Below, in pieces: positions 30,033 through 38,648 of a stretch of 64,000 nt of DNA. The notes beneath the pieces were generated by a model. It was not told the DNA's origin. It ran no database searches and saw only the letters and a list, made by a program, of their open reading frames with translations. Source of the DNA: Deinococcus alpinitundrae (lineage in GTDB: Bacteria > Deinococcota > Deinococci > Deinococcales > Deinococcaceae); NCBI RefSeq assembly GCF_009982895.1, contig NZ_WXZL01000012.1, positions 62,001 through 126,000 on the forward strand. Reading direction: 5' to 3'. Positions within the stretch are counted from its first letter, which is position 1. Each line of letters begins with the position of its first letter. Made by a program: the position numbers and the translations under genes.

Positions 30033-30593
30033 TTACGGTTTCTGCCGCATCGCCGCGTTGAAGGCTGCCGACCCGCCCCGCCCGATGCTCAGCGTCTGCC
30101 ACTCGTCGCCGCGTAGGGTCTTGACCAGCAGCACCAGTTGGTAGACGTGCCCGCTGTAGTGCATGACCTGGCGCTGCACCGCTTCCAGCAGGGTGTGCGT
30201 CTCGCCCCGGATGCTCAGCGTGCGGGTCAGGTCGGCAGGGGAGAGGTGATCCAGCGCGTCCAGAAAGACCGCCCAGCCTGCCTCCCAGACGGCCCAAAGT
30301 TCGTCGGCACTTAAATTGCCCTCCTCAAACTCGGCGTCGCGGTTACGGCCAGTGGTCTCGCCGTCCAGCCCAGCGGTGTAACCGTGTCTCAGGCCCGCCC
30401 AGCGCGAGTGCATGTTGCCGCCGAGGTGCTGCACGATGACAGCAGCCGAGTTACCGCCCGGCGAGAGGACCGTGTGCCAGTCCGTCTCCGGCAGTTGCGT
30501 CAGTGCGCCCTCACCCAGCTTCTTGAGGCCACGCATCCGCGTCCGTACGTCCATCAGGTAGAGGTGGGCCACATCAGGCTGAGCTTCAGTCAT
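30033..30593 (-). CDS. DinB-like DUF1572-family protein
   Basis: 186-residue predicted four-helix bundle of the DinB/YfiT superfamily. Histidines for a metal site are in VQHLGGNMHSRW and VMHYSGHVYQLVLL, spaced as in DUF1572 proteins. DinB-like proteins are expanded in Deinococcus and many are thiol-dependent transferases, but the activity of this one is unknown. It stands alone on the minus strand between aroA and the Ole-like cluster, without a strong promoter motif (GACAAT 5 bases before the ATG is weak). Confidence 0.8.
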   Translation of the reverse strand: MTEAQPDVAHLYLMDVRTRMRGLKKLGEGALTQLPETDWHTVLSPGGNSAAVIVQHLGGNMHSRWAGLRHGYTAGLDGETTGRNRDAEFEEGNLSADELWAVWEAGWAVFLDALDHLSPADLTRTLSIRGETHTLLEAVQRQVMHYSGHVYQLVLLVKTLRGDEWQTLSIGRGGSAAFNAAMRQKP

Positions 30594-30650
30594 GGTCCAT
30601 TGTCTCGCTGGATGGAGACAGGGGCAAGGGCATTCTCACCTGGCACCAAG

Positions 30651-31754
30651 CTACTTCTGCGGATAAGTGCGCCCCTTCCAGGTCACTTGCCGTCTCAGCG
30701 CCCGGCGATACGCGGGCAGGGCCAGCAGCGGTGTGAAGGGCGCGAGCAACCCTTCGGCCAGATCAAGCGGGTGGCGGCGGCCCGTGACCAGATTGACCAG
30801 ACTGCGCTCCAACAGCCCGGCCAGCCGTAGGCCCAGCACGGCCCGTCCACCCGGCAGCAGCCAGGGCAGGGTATAGACCGCCAGGTGCCAGAGGCCCGAC
30901 AGGATCAGCAGCGGGCGCGAGTGCAGATGAATCGCCAGCGAGTTCTTGCCGAAGCCCGTCACCGAGGCCAGGTAACTGCCGTACATGGTGACGCCCACCG
31001 CCGACGCGCCCAGCGCCAGGGTCAGCCGCCCGCCCTGCCCCTTGAGGCGGCGGGCCAGCTGGGTGTCCTCCAGAATCTGCGCCCGCACGCCGCTGTAGCC
31101 CCCGACCCGCTTGAAGGCGGCGCAGCGAAAAGCCATCAGCTGGCCGTTGCCGGTGCTGAGGCTCGGCTGCGGCCAACTGACCATCGGGTACGGCAGGTAG
31201 CACAGCACCACCGCGTCCACCAGCGGCGTCAGGAAGCGTGCGCCCAGCGTCAGTCGTTCGGGCCGGGGCAGCACGCTCAGCAGATCGGCGTGCTTGTCGT
31301 CTAATTCATGCAGAATCGCGCCGAGCGCGCCGGGCTTCCAGGCCACGTCGGCGTCGGTGAAGATCAGCACGTCGCCACTGGCCGCCTCGCCGAGTTGCTG
31401 ACAGGCCCAGGGCTTGCCGTACCAGCCCTCCGGCAGCGGCTGGCCCCGGATGACGCTCGCGCCCAGGGCGCGGGCCAGCTCCGCCGTGCCGTCGCTGCTC
31501 TGGTCGTCAAGCACGATCACCTCGTCGGCACCCTGGGCCAGCAGCCCCGGTAAGGTGCGCGGTAGGTTGTGGGCCTCGTCGCGCGCCGGAACCAGCAGCG
31601 ACACGCGTGGGCGCAGGGATGCTGCTGGCGTCTCACGCGGGTGCAGGCGCGGAAAGGTGAGGGCATTGGTCAGCAGCACCGCACCTTTGACGGCGAGGAA
31701 CGCAGCAGCAGTGCCGAGGTAAAGGGAGAGCAGGCGGGAAGGCGGGCGGGGCAT
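30651..31754 (-). CDS. Family 2 glycosyltransferase, membrane-associated
   Basis: 367 residues: an N-terminal membrane helix, a GT-A domain ([35 protein letters not shown], metal-binding [12 protein letters not shown] and [12 protein letters not shown]), then two or three hydrophobic C-terminal segments. The [14 protein letters not shown] segment recalls the group that includes CrtQ- and HpnB-like transferases acting on lipids. It is the last gene of the five-gene minus-strand cluster, 77 bp after the KAS III-like gene, with its own TAAACT 9 bases before the ATG, so it may be transcribed both with and without the cluster. A lipid acceptor made by the cluster is a reasonable inference. Confidence 0.82.
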   Translation of the reverse strand: MPRPPSRLLSLYLGTAAAFLAVKGAVLLTNALTFPRLHPRETPAASLRPRVSLLVPARDEAHNLPRTLPGLLAQGADEVIVLDDQSSDGTAELARALGASVIRGQPLPEGWYGKPWACQQLGEAASGDVLIFTDADVAWKPGALGAILHELDDKHADLLSVLPRPERLTLGARFLTPLVDAVVLCYLPYPMVSWPQPSLSTGNGQLMAFRCAAFKRVGGYSGVRAQILEDTQLARRLKGQGGRLTLALGASAVGVTMYGSYLASVTGFGKNSLAIHLHSRPLLILSGLWHLAVYTLPWLLPGGRAVLGLRLAGLLERSLVNLVTGRRHPLDLAEGLLAPFTPLLALPAYRRALRRQVTWKGRTYPQK

Positions 31755-31831
31755 GCAAGCGGCAGTTTAGAGTCTGGGCCGCGCCGGAAGCCGGGGGAAA
31801 AGGTACGGAAGGAAAGGAGCTGGGTTGCTGC

Positions 31832-32824
31832 TCACAGCGTCACGATCAGCCCGCCCGCCGTGAGGCCCGCGCCGGTGCCGACCAGCAGCAGCGTGTCGCC
31901 TGCTTGTGCGTGGTCCCCCGTCAGCGCTCGGTGCAGGGTGAGCGGCAGGCTGGCAGCGATCACGTTGCCGAGCGTCGGCAGCGTCACTTCTATCCGGTCC
32001 TCGGGCCAGCCGTAGCGCCGCATCAGGGCCAGGCCCGCCGCGCTGGCCTGGTGCGGAATCACCCGGTCAATGCCCGGCAGCCCGGCGCTGAGGCCGGGGC
32101 GCAGCCGCTCCAGAAAGCCCGGTACCACCCGGCTGGCGAGTTTCAGGATGCTCAGGCCGTGCATCTCGAACAGGTAATCCTCGCGCTGGATGCCGCGGGG
32201 GCTGCGGTCATTGAGCAGGCTGCCCCCGCCCCGGATCTGGGTGTGGGCCGCGCCTTCCGGGTAGGTTTCGAAGCGGGCGGCGTGCAGACCCTGGGCCGCG
32301 TGCTCGGCAGGCCCCAGCAGCACTGCCGCCGCGCCGTCTCCGATCAGCAGGCTGCTCTCGGCCTCAGCGAAATTCAGTCCCAGGCTGCCCGACTCGCTGC
32401 TGATGATCAGGATGTAGCGTGCTCGCCCGGTGCCGATCAGCAGGGCGGCATGCTGGAGGGCCAGCAGAAAACTCAGGCAGGTGCCGTGCAGGCTGTAGGC
32501 GGCCAGTCCGCTCGCGCCGAGTTCGCGGGCCAGCAGCGCCGCGCCGTCGGGAATCGGCTGAAGCTGGCTGCCGGAGGCGTTGAGCAGCACGTCCACCTCG
32601 CCGATATCGAGCTGGGCTGCCGAGAGCGCTTCCCGGGCCGCCCGAGCACCGAGCGCCAGCGCCGTTTCGCCTTCCGAGAGCCATCTCCGCTCACGCACTC
32701 CGCTGCGCGCCTCGGCCACGCCAGCGGGCACGCCGCACAGGGCCGCCACCTCCGCCGTCGTGACCACCCGCTGCGGCAGCGCCTGGGCGGTGGAGAGGAT
32801 TCGAAACGGCAGCGAGGTGGTCAT
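31832..32824 (-). CDS. KAS III (FabH/OleA-like) condensing enzyme
   Basis: 330-residue thiolase-fold enzyme. The catalytic set is Cys116 (SLHGTCLSFL), His258 (VIPHQASAAG) and Asn287 (LGNVIAASLP), so it should catalyse decarboxylative or Claisen condensation of acyl thioesters. It lies with an AMP ligase, a metallohydrolase and an OleD-like SDR, not with fab genes, which argues for a specialised lipid or natural-product role. Start ATG 32824 is used; an in-frame TTG at 32866 overlapping the ligase stop would add 14 unconserved residues. Chain length and acyl carrier cannot be read from sequence. Confidence 0.88.
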   Translation of the reverse strand: MTTSLPFRILSTAQALPQRVVTTAEVAALCGVPAGVAEARSGVRERRWLSEGETALALGARAAREALSAAQLDIGEVDVLLNASGSQLQPIPDGAALLARELGASGLAAYSLHGTCLSFLLALQHAALLIGTGRARYILIISSESGSLGLNFAEAESSLLIGDGAAAVLLGPAEHAAQGLHAARFETYPEGAAHTQIRGGGSLLNDRSPRGIQREDYLFEMHGLSILKLASRVVPGFLERLRPGLSAGLPGIDRVIPHQASAAGLALMRRYGWPEDRIEVTLPTLGNVIAASLPLTLHRALTGDHAQAGDTLLLVGTGAGLTAGGLIVTL

Positions 32825-32862
32825 ACGGTCAGTTTGCGCCAAATCGCGGCGGCGCGCATCAC

Positions 32863-34152
32863 TCAATGCCAGCTTTGCACCACCCGCCGCCGCTTGGCTC
32901 CCGGCGGGTCGGGCCGCAGCGGGCCGAACATCAGCTCGATGTCGCCCACGCCCGAGCGCGCCAGGGCCGCCCTCACCTCGCGCTCCGCTCCTGCCCGCAG
33001 GCCAGGCAAGTCCGGGTCGAGCTGAAGGTGTAGCTGGGCCGCGCCCACCTGTTCGGCCCGGTACTCGCGCAAATCGGCGACCCGGTTGAGCGCGCCCCGC
33101 ACGAAGTCCGGCCAGAGGGTGAGGCGAGCACCAGAGGCCGAGGGCAGGTTCAGGGCGTCGTCCTGCCGCCCGGCGATGCGCGCCACCCGCCGGGCCGCCT
33201 GCCCGCAGGTGCAGCCCGGCGCCAGCACCAGCAGATCGTTGAGGCGGTGACGGATCATCGGCTGGGCGCGGCGGCGCAGATCGGTCAGCACCGGGCGCAG
33301 ATACCCGCCCTCCAGCGGTTCGAAGTCGAAGTGGACGTGGGCCTCGTTGAGATGCAGGTGGCCGTGCGCGCAGGGCAGGGCCAGCAGGCCCTCGGTGGCC
33401 TGGTACACCTCCACCACCGGGCCGAACCCCGCTTCCAGGGCGGCGCGGTCGGCGTCTTCCAGCACCTCGGCCACACTGACGACCCGCTCGGGGCGGGCGG
33501 TGGCCCCGGCGTCGAGCAGCGCGCGCAGCACGCCCGGCGGGCCGATCAGCAAGGTGGGCCGGGCAGCGCTCAGGCGCTCGGCCAGTTCATCTATGGGCCG
33601 CAGCAGATCCAGGAACTTGAAGTGCAGGCGCGAGCTGCCCACGCTCCGGTAAAGCTGTCCCTCGGCCCGCAGCACGAAGGCGACCCGCTGACGCCGCAGC
33701 AGCCCCGCAGGCCAGCCTGGCAGCAGGTGGCGCAGCACCACCCCGGCCCACTGAAGGCGCTCGGCGCGGCTGACCAGGAAAGCCCCCTGGCTGCCGCTGG
33801 TGCCGCTCGACAGGCCCACCGTCAGGTTTCCGGGCAAACTGGGCGAGAAGTCGCGGGTGTCCTCGGCGCGGCGGGCGAGTGCCAGCACGCCTTCCAGCGT
33901 GACCCCGGCGGTGTTGAGCGTGCCGAAATTCGCCATCATCTCGGCCTTGCCGATCGGAGGAAGTTGCCGCCACTGGTCCACGCCCAGTCCCGCTTGCCGG
34001 AAGCGCTCGGCGGTATACGGGCTGTGAACCGCCACCCAGCGCAAATGTTCGGCAGCCAGCCGGGATTGGTGGCGTTCCAGCACGGCACGGTCACGAAACA
34101 GCAGGCGGCCCTCGTTGAGCGCGTGGCCCAGCACCGTCAGGCGATCAAACAT
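32863..34152 (-). CDS. AMP-forming ligase of the PaaK/F390-synthetase-related group
   Basis: 429-residue adenylating enzyme. The ATP P-loop is VGLSSGTSGSQGAFL and the second core motif is VEVYQATEGLLALP; RPVLTDLRRRAQPMIRHRLND and VARIAGRQDDALNLP follow as in PaaK-like ligases. A Cys pair (PGCTCGQ) precedes RVARIAGRQDD, a feature of the F390-synthetase-related subgroup. It is shorter than OleC-type ligases. ATG 34152 overlaps the MBL gene by 8 bases, implying coupled translation. Predicted to activate a carboxylic acid, perhaps a beta-hydroxy acid made by the neighbouring condensing enzyme and SDR; that step is inference. Confidence 0.8.
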   Translation of the reverse strand: MFDRLTVLGHALNEGRLLFRDRAVLERHQSRLAAEHLRWVAVHSPYTAERFRQAGLGVDQWRQLPPIGKAEMMANFGTLNTAGVTLEGVLALARRAEDTRDFSPSLPGNLTVGLSSGTSGSQGAFLVSRAERLQWAGVVLRHLLPGWPAGLLRRQRVAFVLRAEGQLYRSVGSSRLHFKFLDLLRPIDELAERLSAARPTLLIGPPGVLRALLDAGATARPERVVSVAEVLEDADRAALEAGFGPVVEVYQATEGLLALPCAHGHLHLNEAHVHFDFEPLEGGYLRPVLTDLRRRAQPMIRHRLNDLLVLAPGCTCGQAARRVARIAGRQDDALNLPSASGARLTLWPDFVRGALNRVADLREYRAEQVGAAQLHLQLDPDLPGLRAGAEREVRAALARSGVGDIELMFGPLRPDPPGAKRRRVVQSWH

Positions 34153-34993
34153 CGTGTTCCGGTTCCGGTGCATCGTGGCTGACGATCACGCGGGTCCGGG
34201 GATGCGCGGCGAGCCAGTCGCGGAGGTGCTCGCGGCTGCGCTGGCCCTGCACCGCGTCCCAGAACAGCACATTGGACAGCGCGTGGCCCGCCTCGCCGCT
34301 GCGGGCGGCTTTCACGCTCCAGGCGGCGTCGCTGGCGAGTAGGGTCAGGCCGAGGCCGTTCCCGTCCAGCGCAGCGGCGTCTCGCGTGCGGACCACCAAA
34401 GCGATCATGCCCGGCGCGTGGCCCGGCACCGGCAAGGCGTAGACGCTGCCGTCGCCGAACACGTCGGCCACCGTTTCAAACGGAGCGAAGGCAGGTGGGG
34501 CAGGCTCGAAGGTCAGTGCCCGACTTCGGGCCTCGAAATCGGGTGGCAACAGTTCCGGCAGGAAGGCCCGCCGCACCGCCCGCAGGCCGCGCAGGTTCCG
34601 CAGCGGCGGGTAGGCTCCGGCGTCGAGGTGAAGCTCCGCTGCCGGGAAGTCGCGCAGCGCCCCCACGTGGTCGGCGTGCAGGTGCGAGACGATCAGGTGC
34701 CGCACGTCCTGGGCCGTGATGCCCAGGCGGGCAAGCTGGGCCAGCGGCGTTTGCCAGGGCCGCAGGCGCACCGGCGTGACCAGTCCGTAGAGCAGGCCCG
34801 GCCAGCGCCGCATCAGCGCCGGGACCCGGAAACTGTAGCCGGTGTCGAACAGCACCGCGCCCCGCGCCGGGTGCAGCAGCAGCGCAAAACCGGCCGGGTA
34901 AGCCCGAACCCGCCAGGCTGCGCCGCGCTCGGTCAGCGCCGCGATGTTCAGGCACTCGCCTGCCGAGAGGGGCACGACCCGTACGGCGGTCAT
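34145..34993 (-). CDS. Metallo-beta-lactamase-fold hydrolase
   Basis: 282-residue MBL-fold protein with the metal motif VSHLHADHVG near residue 104, preceded by VLFDTGYSF, and further ligands in PVPGHAPGM, LLASDAAW and VIVSHDAPE. All expected ligand positions are present, so it should bind two metals. It resembles the N-acyl homoserine lactonase-like branch by order of motifs, but the substrate is unknown. Start and stop both overlap neighbours (ATGA with the SDR, 8 bases with the ligase). In an Ole-like scheme it occupies the place of the OleB hydrolase, which suggests a lactone or thioester substrate. Confidence 0.87.
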   Translation of the reverse strand: MTAVRVVPLSAGECLNIAALTERGAAWRVRAYPAGFALLLHPARGAVLFDTGYSFRVPALMRRWPGLLYGLVTPVRLRPWQTPLAQLARLGITAQDVRHLIVSHLHADHVGALRDFPAAELHLDAGAYPPLRNLRGLRAVRRAFLPELLPPDFEARSRALTFEPAPPAFAPFETVADVFGDGSVYALPVPGHAPGMIALVVRTRDAAALDGNGLGLTLLASDAAWSVKAARSGEAGHALSNVLFWDAVQGQRSREHLRDWLAAHPRTRVIVSHDAPEPEHDV

Positions 34994-35943
34994 GTCAGCC
35001 CCGCCAGCACGGCGCTCAGGCCCTCGCTGGGGCTGACGACCGGCGCGTAGCCCAGCCCTTCACGGGCGCGGCGGAGGTCCAGCGTCATGGGCCGGGTCAG
35101 CAGTCTCAGGCCGCTGGCGGTGACGGGCGGTTCCGGCTGGCCGGGGCGCAGGCGGTAGACGCCTTCCAGCAGCGTGGCCGCCCCCTCAGCCAGCTTTGCT
35201 GGAACGTAGCGCGTCGGGCGCGGCACTTGCAGCGCGTCGGCCAGCTGATCGAGCGTGGCCCAGATTGGCACGCTTACCCCATCGGTGATGTTGAACACCC
35301 CGGCAGCGTGTCCTTCCAGGGCCAGTCGCGCGGCGTGAATGACATTGTCCACGTGGGTCAGCTCGGTGTGAACTTCGTGGTGGGTCAGGCGGGGCAGTCG
35401 CCCGGTTCGCAGCGCCCGCGCCAGCCGGGGCAGCAAGCTGGCATCGCCGGGACCGTAGAGGCCGCGTGGTCGCAACAGGGCCGCGCCGGGCATGACGGCC
35501 TGCACGGCCAGCTCGGCCAAGTATTTGCTGCGGGCGTAGAGGCTGTCGAAGCGTGGTCCGATCGGCGTGGATTCCGGCACCTGATGGCTCAGACCGGTGC
35601 CGTTGTAGACGCTGGGCGTGCTGACATGCACGAGCCGCAGCCCCCGCTGAGCGCAGGCCCGCGCCAGCTGAGCGCTCACCTGCACGTTGTCGGCGTGGAA
35701 GTCGGCCCAGCGGCCCCACAGCGCCGAGCGGGCGGCGCAGTGCAGCACGGCGTCTACCCCTTCCAGCAGCGTGCCGGGATCGTTGCGGAGGTCGGCACGC
35801 TGGAAGCGCACCCCTGCTCGCTCCAGCCCCGCGCCGCGCACCGTGTTCCGCCCAGTGCCGATGACGCGGTGGCCCGCCTGTACCAGCGCCCGCGCCGCTG
35901 CGCCGCCCAGGAAACCGGTGGCTCCCGTGACCAGAATTCGCAT
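34990..35943 (-). CDS. Extended SDR, OleD-like NAD(P)-dependent epimerase/dehydrogenase
   Basis: 317-residue extended short-chain dehydrogenase. Nucleotide motif VTGATGFLGGAA, then DAVLHCAARSALWGRWADF, STPSVYNG (Ser) and YARSKYLAE (Tyr and Lys), and LRPRGLYGPGDASLLPRL. The last three segments read much like those remembered for OleD, the 3-beta-HSD-like reductase of olefin synthesis. TATGCT lies 6 bases before the ATG at 35943 (leaderless), making this the first gene of the cluster. It overlaps the MBL gene by ATGA. Likely role: reduction of the beta-keto product of the KAS III-like enzyme (inference). Confidence 0.85.
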   Translation of the reverse strand: MRILVTGATGFLGGAAARALVQAGHRVIGTGRNTVRGAGLERAGVRFQRADLRNDPGTLLEGVDAVLHCAARSALWGRWADFHADNVQVSAQLARACAQRGLRLVHVSTPSVYNGTGLSHQVPESTPIGPRFDSLYARSKYLAELAVQAVMPGAALLRPRGLYGPGDASLLPRLARALRTGRLPRLTHHEVHTELTHVDNVIHAARLALEGHAAGVFNITDGVSVPIWATLDQLADALQVPRPTRYVPAKLAEGAATLLEGVYRLRPGQPEPPVTASGLRLLTRPMTLDLRRAREGLGYAPVVSPSEGLSAVLAGLT

Positions 35944-35981
35944 GCGTCCAGCATAGGGGGTGCGGGCGAACAATCAGGCCT

Positions 35982-35999
35982 TACACATCATACACATCA
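35982..35999. repeat. Tandem 9-bp direct repeat in a divergent promoter region
   Basis: Two adjacent copies of TACACATCA occupy 35982-35990 and 35991-35999, between the OleD-like gene and the divergent DUF4173 gene. Nine- to ten-base spaced direct repeats can be binding sites for response regulators, but two copies could also be chance. Confidence 0.35.
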
Positions 36000-36027
36000 C
36001 ACTCACGTCACTTATGCTGGTAGAACC

Positions 36028-37584
36028 ATGACCGAGCCCCCCGCTCCGCTCGCCAGCCCACTGACCGTAGTGCCGCCGCCGCCTGCGCCCCGCGATGCCC
36101 TGCCGCTGGCGCTCACGGCGGGTCTGGCGCTGCTGGCGCTGGCGCTCACTTACCGCTCCGACGGAGCCGGGCTGAACGTGGCCCTGATCGACGCCGCCCT
36201 CAGCGGAGCATTAATCTGGACCGTGCGCTACCGGGGCACCCGGCCCCAACCCGCCGCTCTGCTGGTACTGGGCCTGGGGCTGGTGTGTGCCCTGGGCCTG
36301 GTCTGGCGCGGCGGCGATCTGATGACCGGCCTCAATGCGCTCGGCGCGCTGATGGCCCTCAGCCTCGGGGCGGCTTTCGTGCGGCTGCCGGGGCTGGCGC
36401 GGCTGGGCACGGGTGAGGTCCTGACGGCCCTGCTGCTCAGCGGCGGGCGGGCAGTGTACGGCTTTCCCACCGCGTTTTTCCGGTTTCCCTGGGCGCGGCT
36501 GCGCGGCGGACTGCGCCAGCGGCAACAGGGCGGGCGCGTCCTGGTCGGCGTGCTGCTGACCATTCCGGTGCTGTTGGTATTCGGGGCGCTGCTCGGCTCG
36601 GCCGACGAGCGCTTCGGAAAGCTTCTCGCGCGGCTGCTGACCTGGAACCTCGGCGACCTGCCCAACTTGACCCTGCAACTGGGATGCTGGCTTTTTTTTC
36701 TGGGCGGCTTCAGTCACGCCGCCCTGCTCGCGCGCCGCGCCGCGCCGGACCTCTCGGATGTGGAGCGCGCCGTTCCCAAGCTTGGATTGATCGAGCTCGG
36801 CCTGCCGCTGCTGAGCCTCAGCTTGCTGTTCTGCGTGTACCTGGGTCTTCAGGCCAGTTCTTTTTTCGGGCGTGATCTGGAGGCGGGCCTGACCTACAGC
36901 GCCGCGGCCTGGCAGGGCTTCGGTCAGCTCGCCGCCGTCGCTGCGCTGACACTGGCGCTGCTGCTGCTCAGCCACACCCTGTTGCGGCGCGAGTTGCGCC
37001 TCAACCTGGCCTACCGGCTGATCGGCGCCGCCGTGCTGCTGCCGCTCTCGCTGCTGATCGTCAGCGCTTACCTCAAGCTCAGCGCCTACATCAGCGCCTA
37101 CGGCCTGAGCGAAATCCGGGTGCTGGGCGCGCTGTTTCTGGGCTGGGTTAGCGTGTCGCTGCTGGCCTTCGCGGTGCTGGGCTGGCGCGGGCGGCTGGAG
37201 CGCTTCGCCTACTTCAGCCTCATCAGTGGTCTGGGGTTGATCGCCGGGCTGAACGTGGTCAATCCGGGCCGCCTGATCGCCGCCGTCAACATCCAGCGCG
37301 ACGTACAGGATGTGCGAACTGCTGAGCGCGGCAGCCGTCAGGCCGCCAGTTTCTCCCCCTTGCTCGACCTGGGCGCGGACGCCGTGCCGCTGATCGTGGC
37401 CCACCTTGGTGCCCTGACCTTCCCCGGTGGCGCGCTCTCCACCGCTTCCGGCCAGGACCTCAAGCCCTCGCGGGGCCAGGCCGAACAGCGCCTGCGTGAA
37501 CACTTCCCACCCTCAGCCGACTGGCGAAGCTGGAACTGGGCGCGCTGGCGGGCACAGCAGCAGGTAGAGCGACTGGGATACTGA
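36028..37584 (+). CDS. Polytopic membrane protein with DUF4173-type domain
   Basis: 518-residue inner-membrane protein with around ten to twelve hydrophobic segments from residue 25 to 415, a cytoplasmic N-terminus rich in Pro, and a hydrophilic C-terminal 100 residues. The segment GYGLSEIRVLG-like (SAYGLSEIRVLGALFLGWV) and VVNPGRLIAAVNIQRD are the features that recall DUF4173/DUF4153 proteins. ATG 36028 follows TATGCT by 9 bases. The open frame extends 267 codons upstream to 35227, but that is the antisense shadow of the OleD-like gene. Function is unknown. Confidence 0.72.
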   Translation: MTEPPAPLASPLTVVPPPPAPRDALPLALTAGLALLALALTYRSDGAGLNVALIDAALSGALIWTVRYRGTRPQPAALLVLGLGLVCALGLVWRGGDLMTGLNALGALMALSLGAAFVRLPGLARLGTGEVLTALLLSGGRAVYGFPTAFFRFPWARLRGGLRQRQQGGRVLVGVLLTIPVLLVFGALLGSADERFGKLLARLLTWNLGDLPNLTLQLGCWLFFLGGFSHAALLARRAAPDLSDVERAVPKLGLIELGLPLLSLSLLFCVYLGLQASSFFGRDLEAGLTYSAAAWQGFGQLAAVAALTLALLLLSHTLLRRELRLNLAYRLIGAAVLLPLSLLIVSAYLKLSAYISAYGLSEIRVLGALFLGWVSVSLLAFAVLGWRGRLERFAYFSLISGLGLIAGLNVVNPGRLIAAVNIQRDVQDVRTAERGSRQAASFSPLLDLGADAVPLIVAHLGALTFPGGALSTASGQDLKPSRGQAEQRLREHFPPSADWRSWNWARWRAQQQVERLGY

Positions 37585-37620
37585 GCGCTGTGGGGCGCGG
37601 TGCGGCATGAGCGCACAAAG

Positions 37621-37652
37621 AGGGGCCAGCGCACCGATGGCGGCTGGCCCCT
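37621..37652. terminator. Hairpin between convergent DUF4173 and QorB-like genes
   Basis: AGGGGCCAGC (37621-37630) pairs perfectly with GCTGGCCCCT (37643-37652). It lies midway between two convergent stops and could serve both strands, although the T-runs after it are short (CTTT on each strand). Confidence 0.55.
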
Positions 37653-37703
37653 CCTGCTTTCCGGCTCCGCGCTGTCTGCCACGTCTCCAATTCGTTGCGG
37701 ACT

Positions 37704-38555
37704 TCAGCTTTTCAGCGTCTGGTTGACCCACTGCTTCATCGGCGTGGTGGGCCGCCCGATCAGCTTGCTCAGATCGCCACTGTCGGTATAGAGTTCGCCC
37801 TTTTCCAGGTGGGTATCGGCGTCGGCCAGCTTCTCGGCCAGCGGCGCGGGCACGCCGAAGCCCCGGAGCAGCTCGGCGTAGGCGGCTTCACCCATATTCT
37901 GATACGCCACCGGGCGGCCACTGGCAGCCTGCACCTCGGCGGCCAGCTCACCCAGCGTGAACGCCTGATCGCCGCCGAGTTCGTACACGGTGTTGTCCTG
38001 ATCGGGCAAGGTGAGTACCGCCGCCGCTGCCGCCGCGTAATCGGCGCGGCTGGCGGCACTCACCCGCCCTTCGCCTGCGCTGCCCGGCAGTGCCCCGAAC
38101 TGGGCGGCCTGCGCCACGTTGTAGTTTTCCAGATACCAGCCGTTGCGTAGGAACACGAAGGGAACGCCGGAAGCCCGGATGTCGGCCTCGGTGGTCTGGT
38201 GGTCGGCAGCCAGGCGCATCTTGTCGGTGGCCGCGCCCAGAATGCTGGTGTAGGCCAGCAGCTTGACCCCGGCCGCTTTGGCGGCCTCGACGACGTGGCG
38301 CTGCGGAGTGGCCCTATCCGCGACATCGTTCGACGAGATCAGCAGCAGCTTGTCCACACCCTGTAAAGCGGGCCCCAGCGTCTCGGGCTGGGTGTAGTCG
38401 GCGCGGCGCACCTGCACGCCTCTGGCGCTCAGGTCGGTGGCCTTCTGGGGGTCGCGCACCAGCGCCACGATGTCGGCGGCGGGGGTGCCCAAATCGAGCA
38501 GGGCGTGAATGGTCAGCTGGCCGAGGTGGCCGGTGGCTCCGGTGATGGCGATCAT
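37704..38555 (-). CDS. NmrA-like NAD(P)H:quinone reductase, QorB type
   Basis: 283-residue atypical SDR of the NmrA/QorB group. The nucleotide motif is TGATGHLGQLT at the very N-terminus, followed by LVRDPQKA, YTSILGA and FLRNGWYLENY; the classical Tyr-Lys pair is absent, as usual for this group. QorB reduces quinones with NADPH. ATG 38555 has AGGAG 4 bases upstream. It lies 93 bp downstream of an Rrf2-type regulator on the same strand, but has its own promoter and inverted repeat there, so it is probably repressed by that regulator and induced by electrophile or redox stress. Confidence 0.85.
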   Translation of the reverse strand: MIAITGATGHLGQLTIHALLDLGTPAADIVALVRDPQKATDLSARGVQVRRADYTQPETLGPALQGVDKLLLISSNDVADRATPQRHVVEAAKAAGVKLLAYTSILGAATDKMRLAADHQTTEADIRASGVPFVFLRNGWYLENYNVAQAAQFGALPGSAGEGRVSAASRADYAAAAAAVLTLPDQDNTVYELGGDQAFTLGELAAEVQAASGRPVAYQNMGEAAYAELLRGFGVPAPLAEKLADADTHLEKGELYTDSGDLSKLIGRPTTPMKQWVNQTLKS

Positions 38556-38610
38556 AAGACTCCTATGTCGTTCAGGTGCTGAACGGGGTGGGGGAGAGGA
38601 CGGATTTGTG

Positions 38611-38643
38611 AGGTGTATAGAAATGCCTTACACCTGAAGCCAA
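38611..38643 (-). promoter_or_regulatory. Promoter with inverted-repeat operator for the QorB-like gene
   Basis: On the minus strand TTGGCT (38643-38638) and TATACA (38619-38614) are 18 bases apart. A perfect inverted repeat, AGGTGTA (38611-38617) and TACACCT (38629-38635) with 11 bases between, covers the spacer and the -10. A protein bound there would block RNA polymerase. The adjacent Rrf2-type gene is the obvious candidate. Confidence 0.6.
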
Positions 38644-38648
38644 AAAAA

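Noticed and set aside
35227..36027. 267-codon N-terminal extension of the DUF4173 gene
   Set aside because: It is antisense to the OleD-like gene, and a promoter-like TATGCT and ATG at 36028 give a sensible start.
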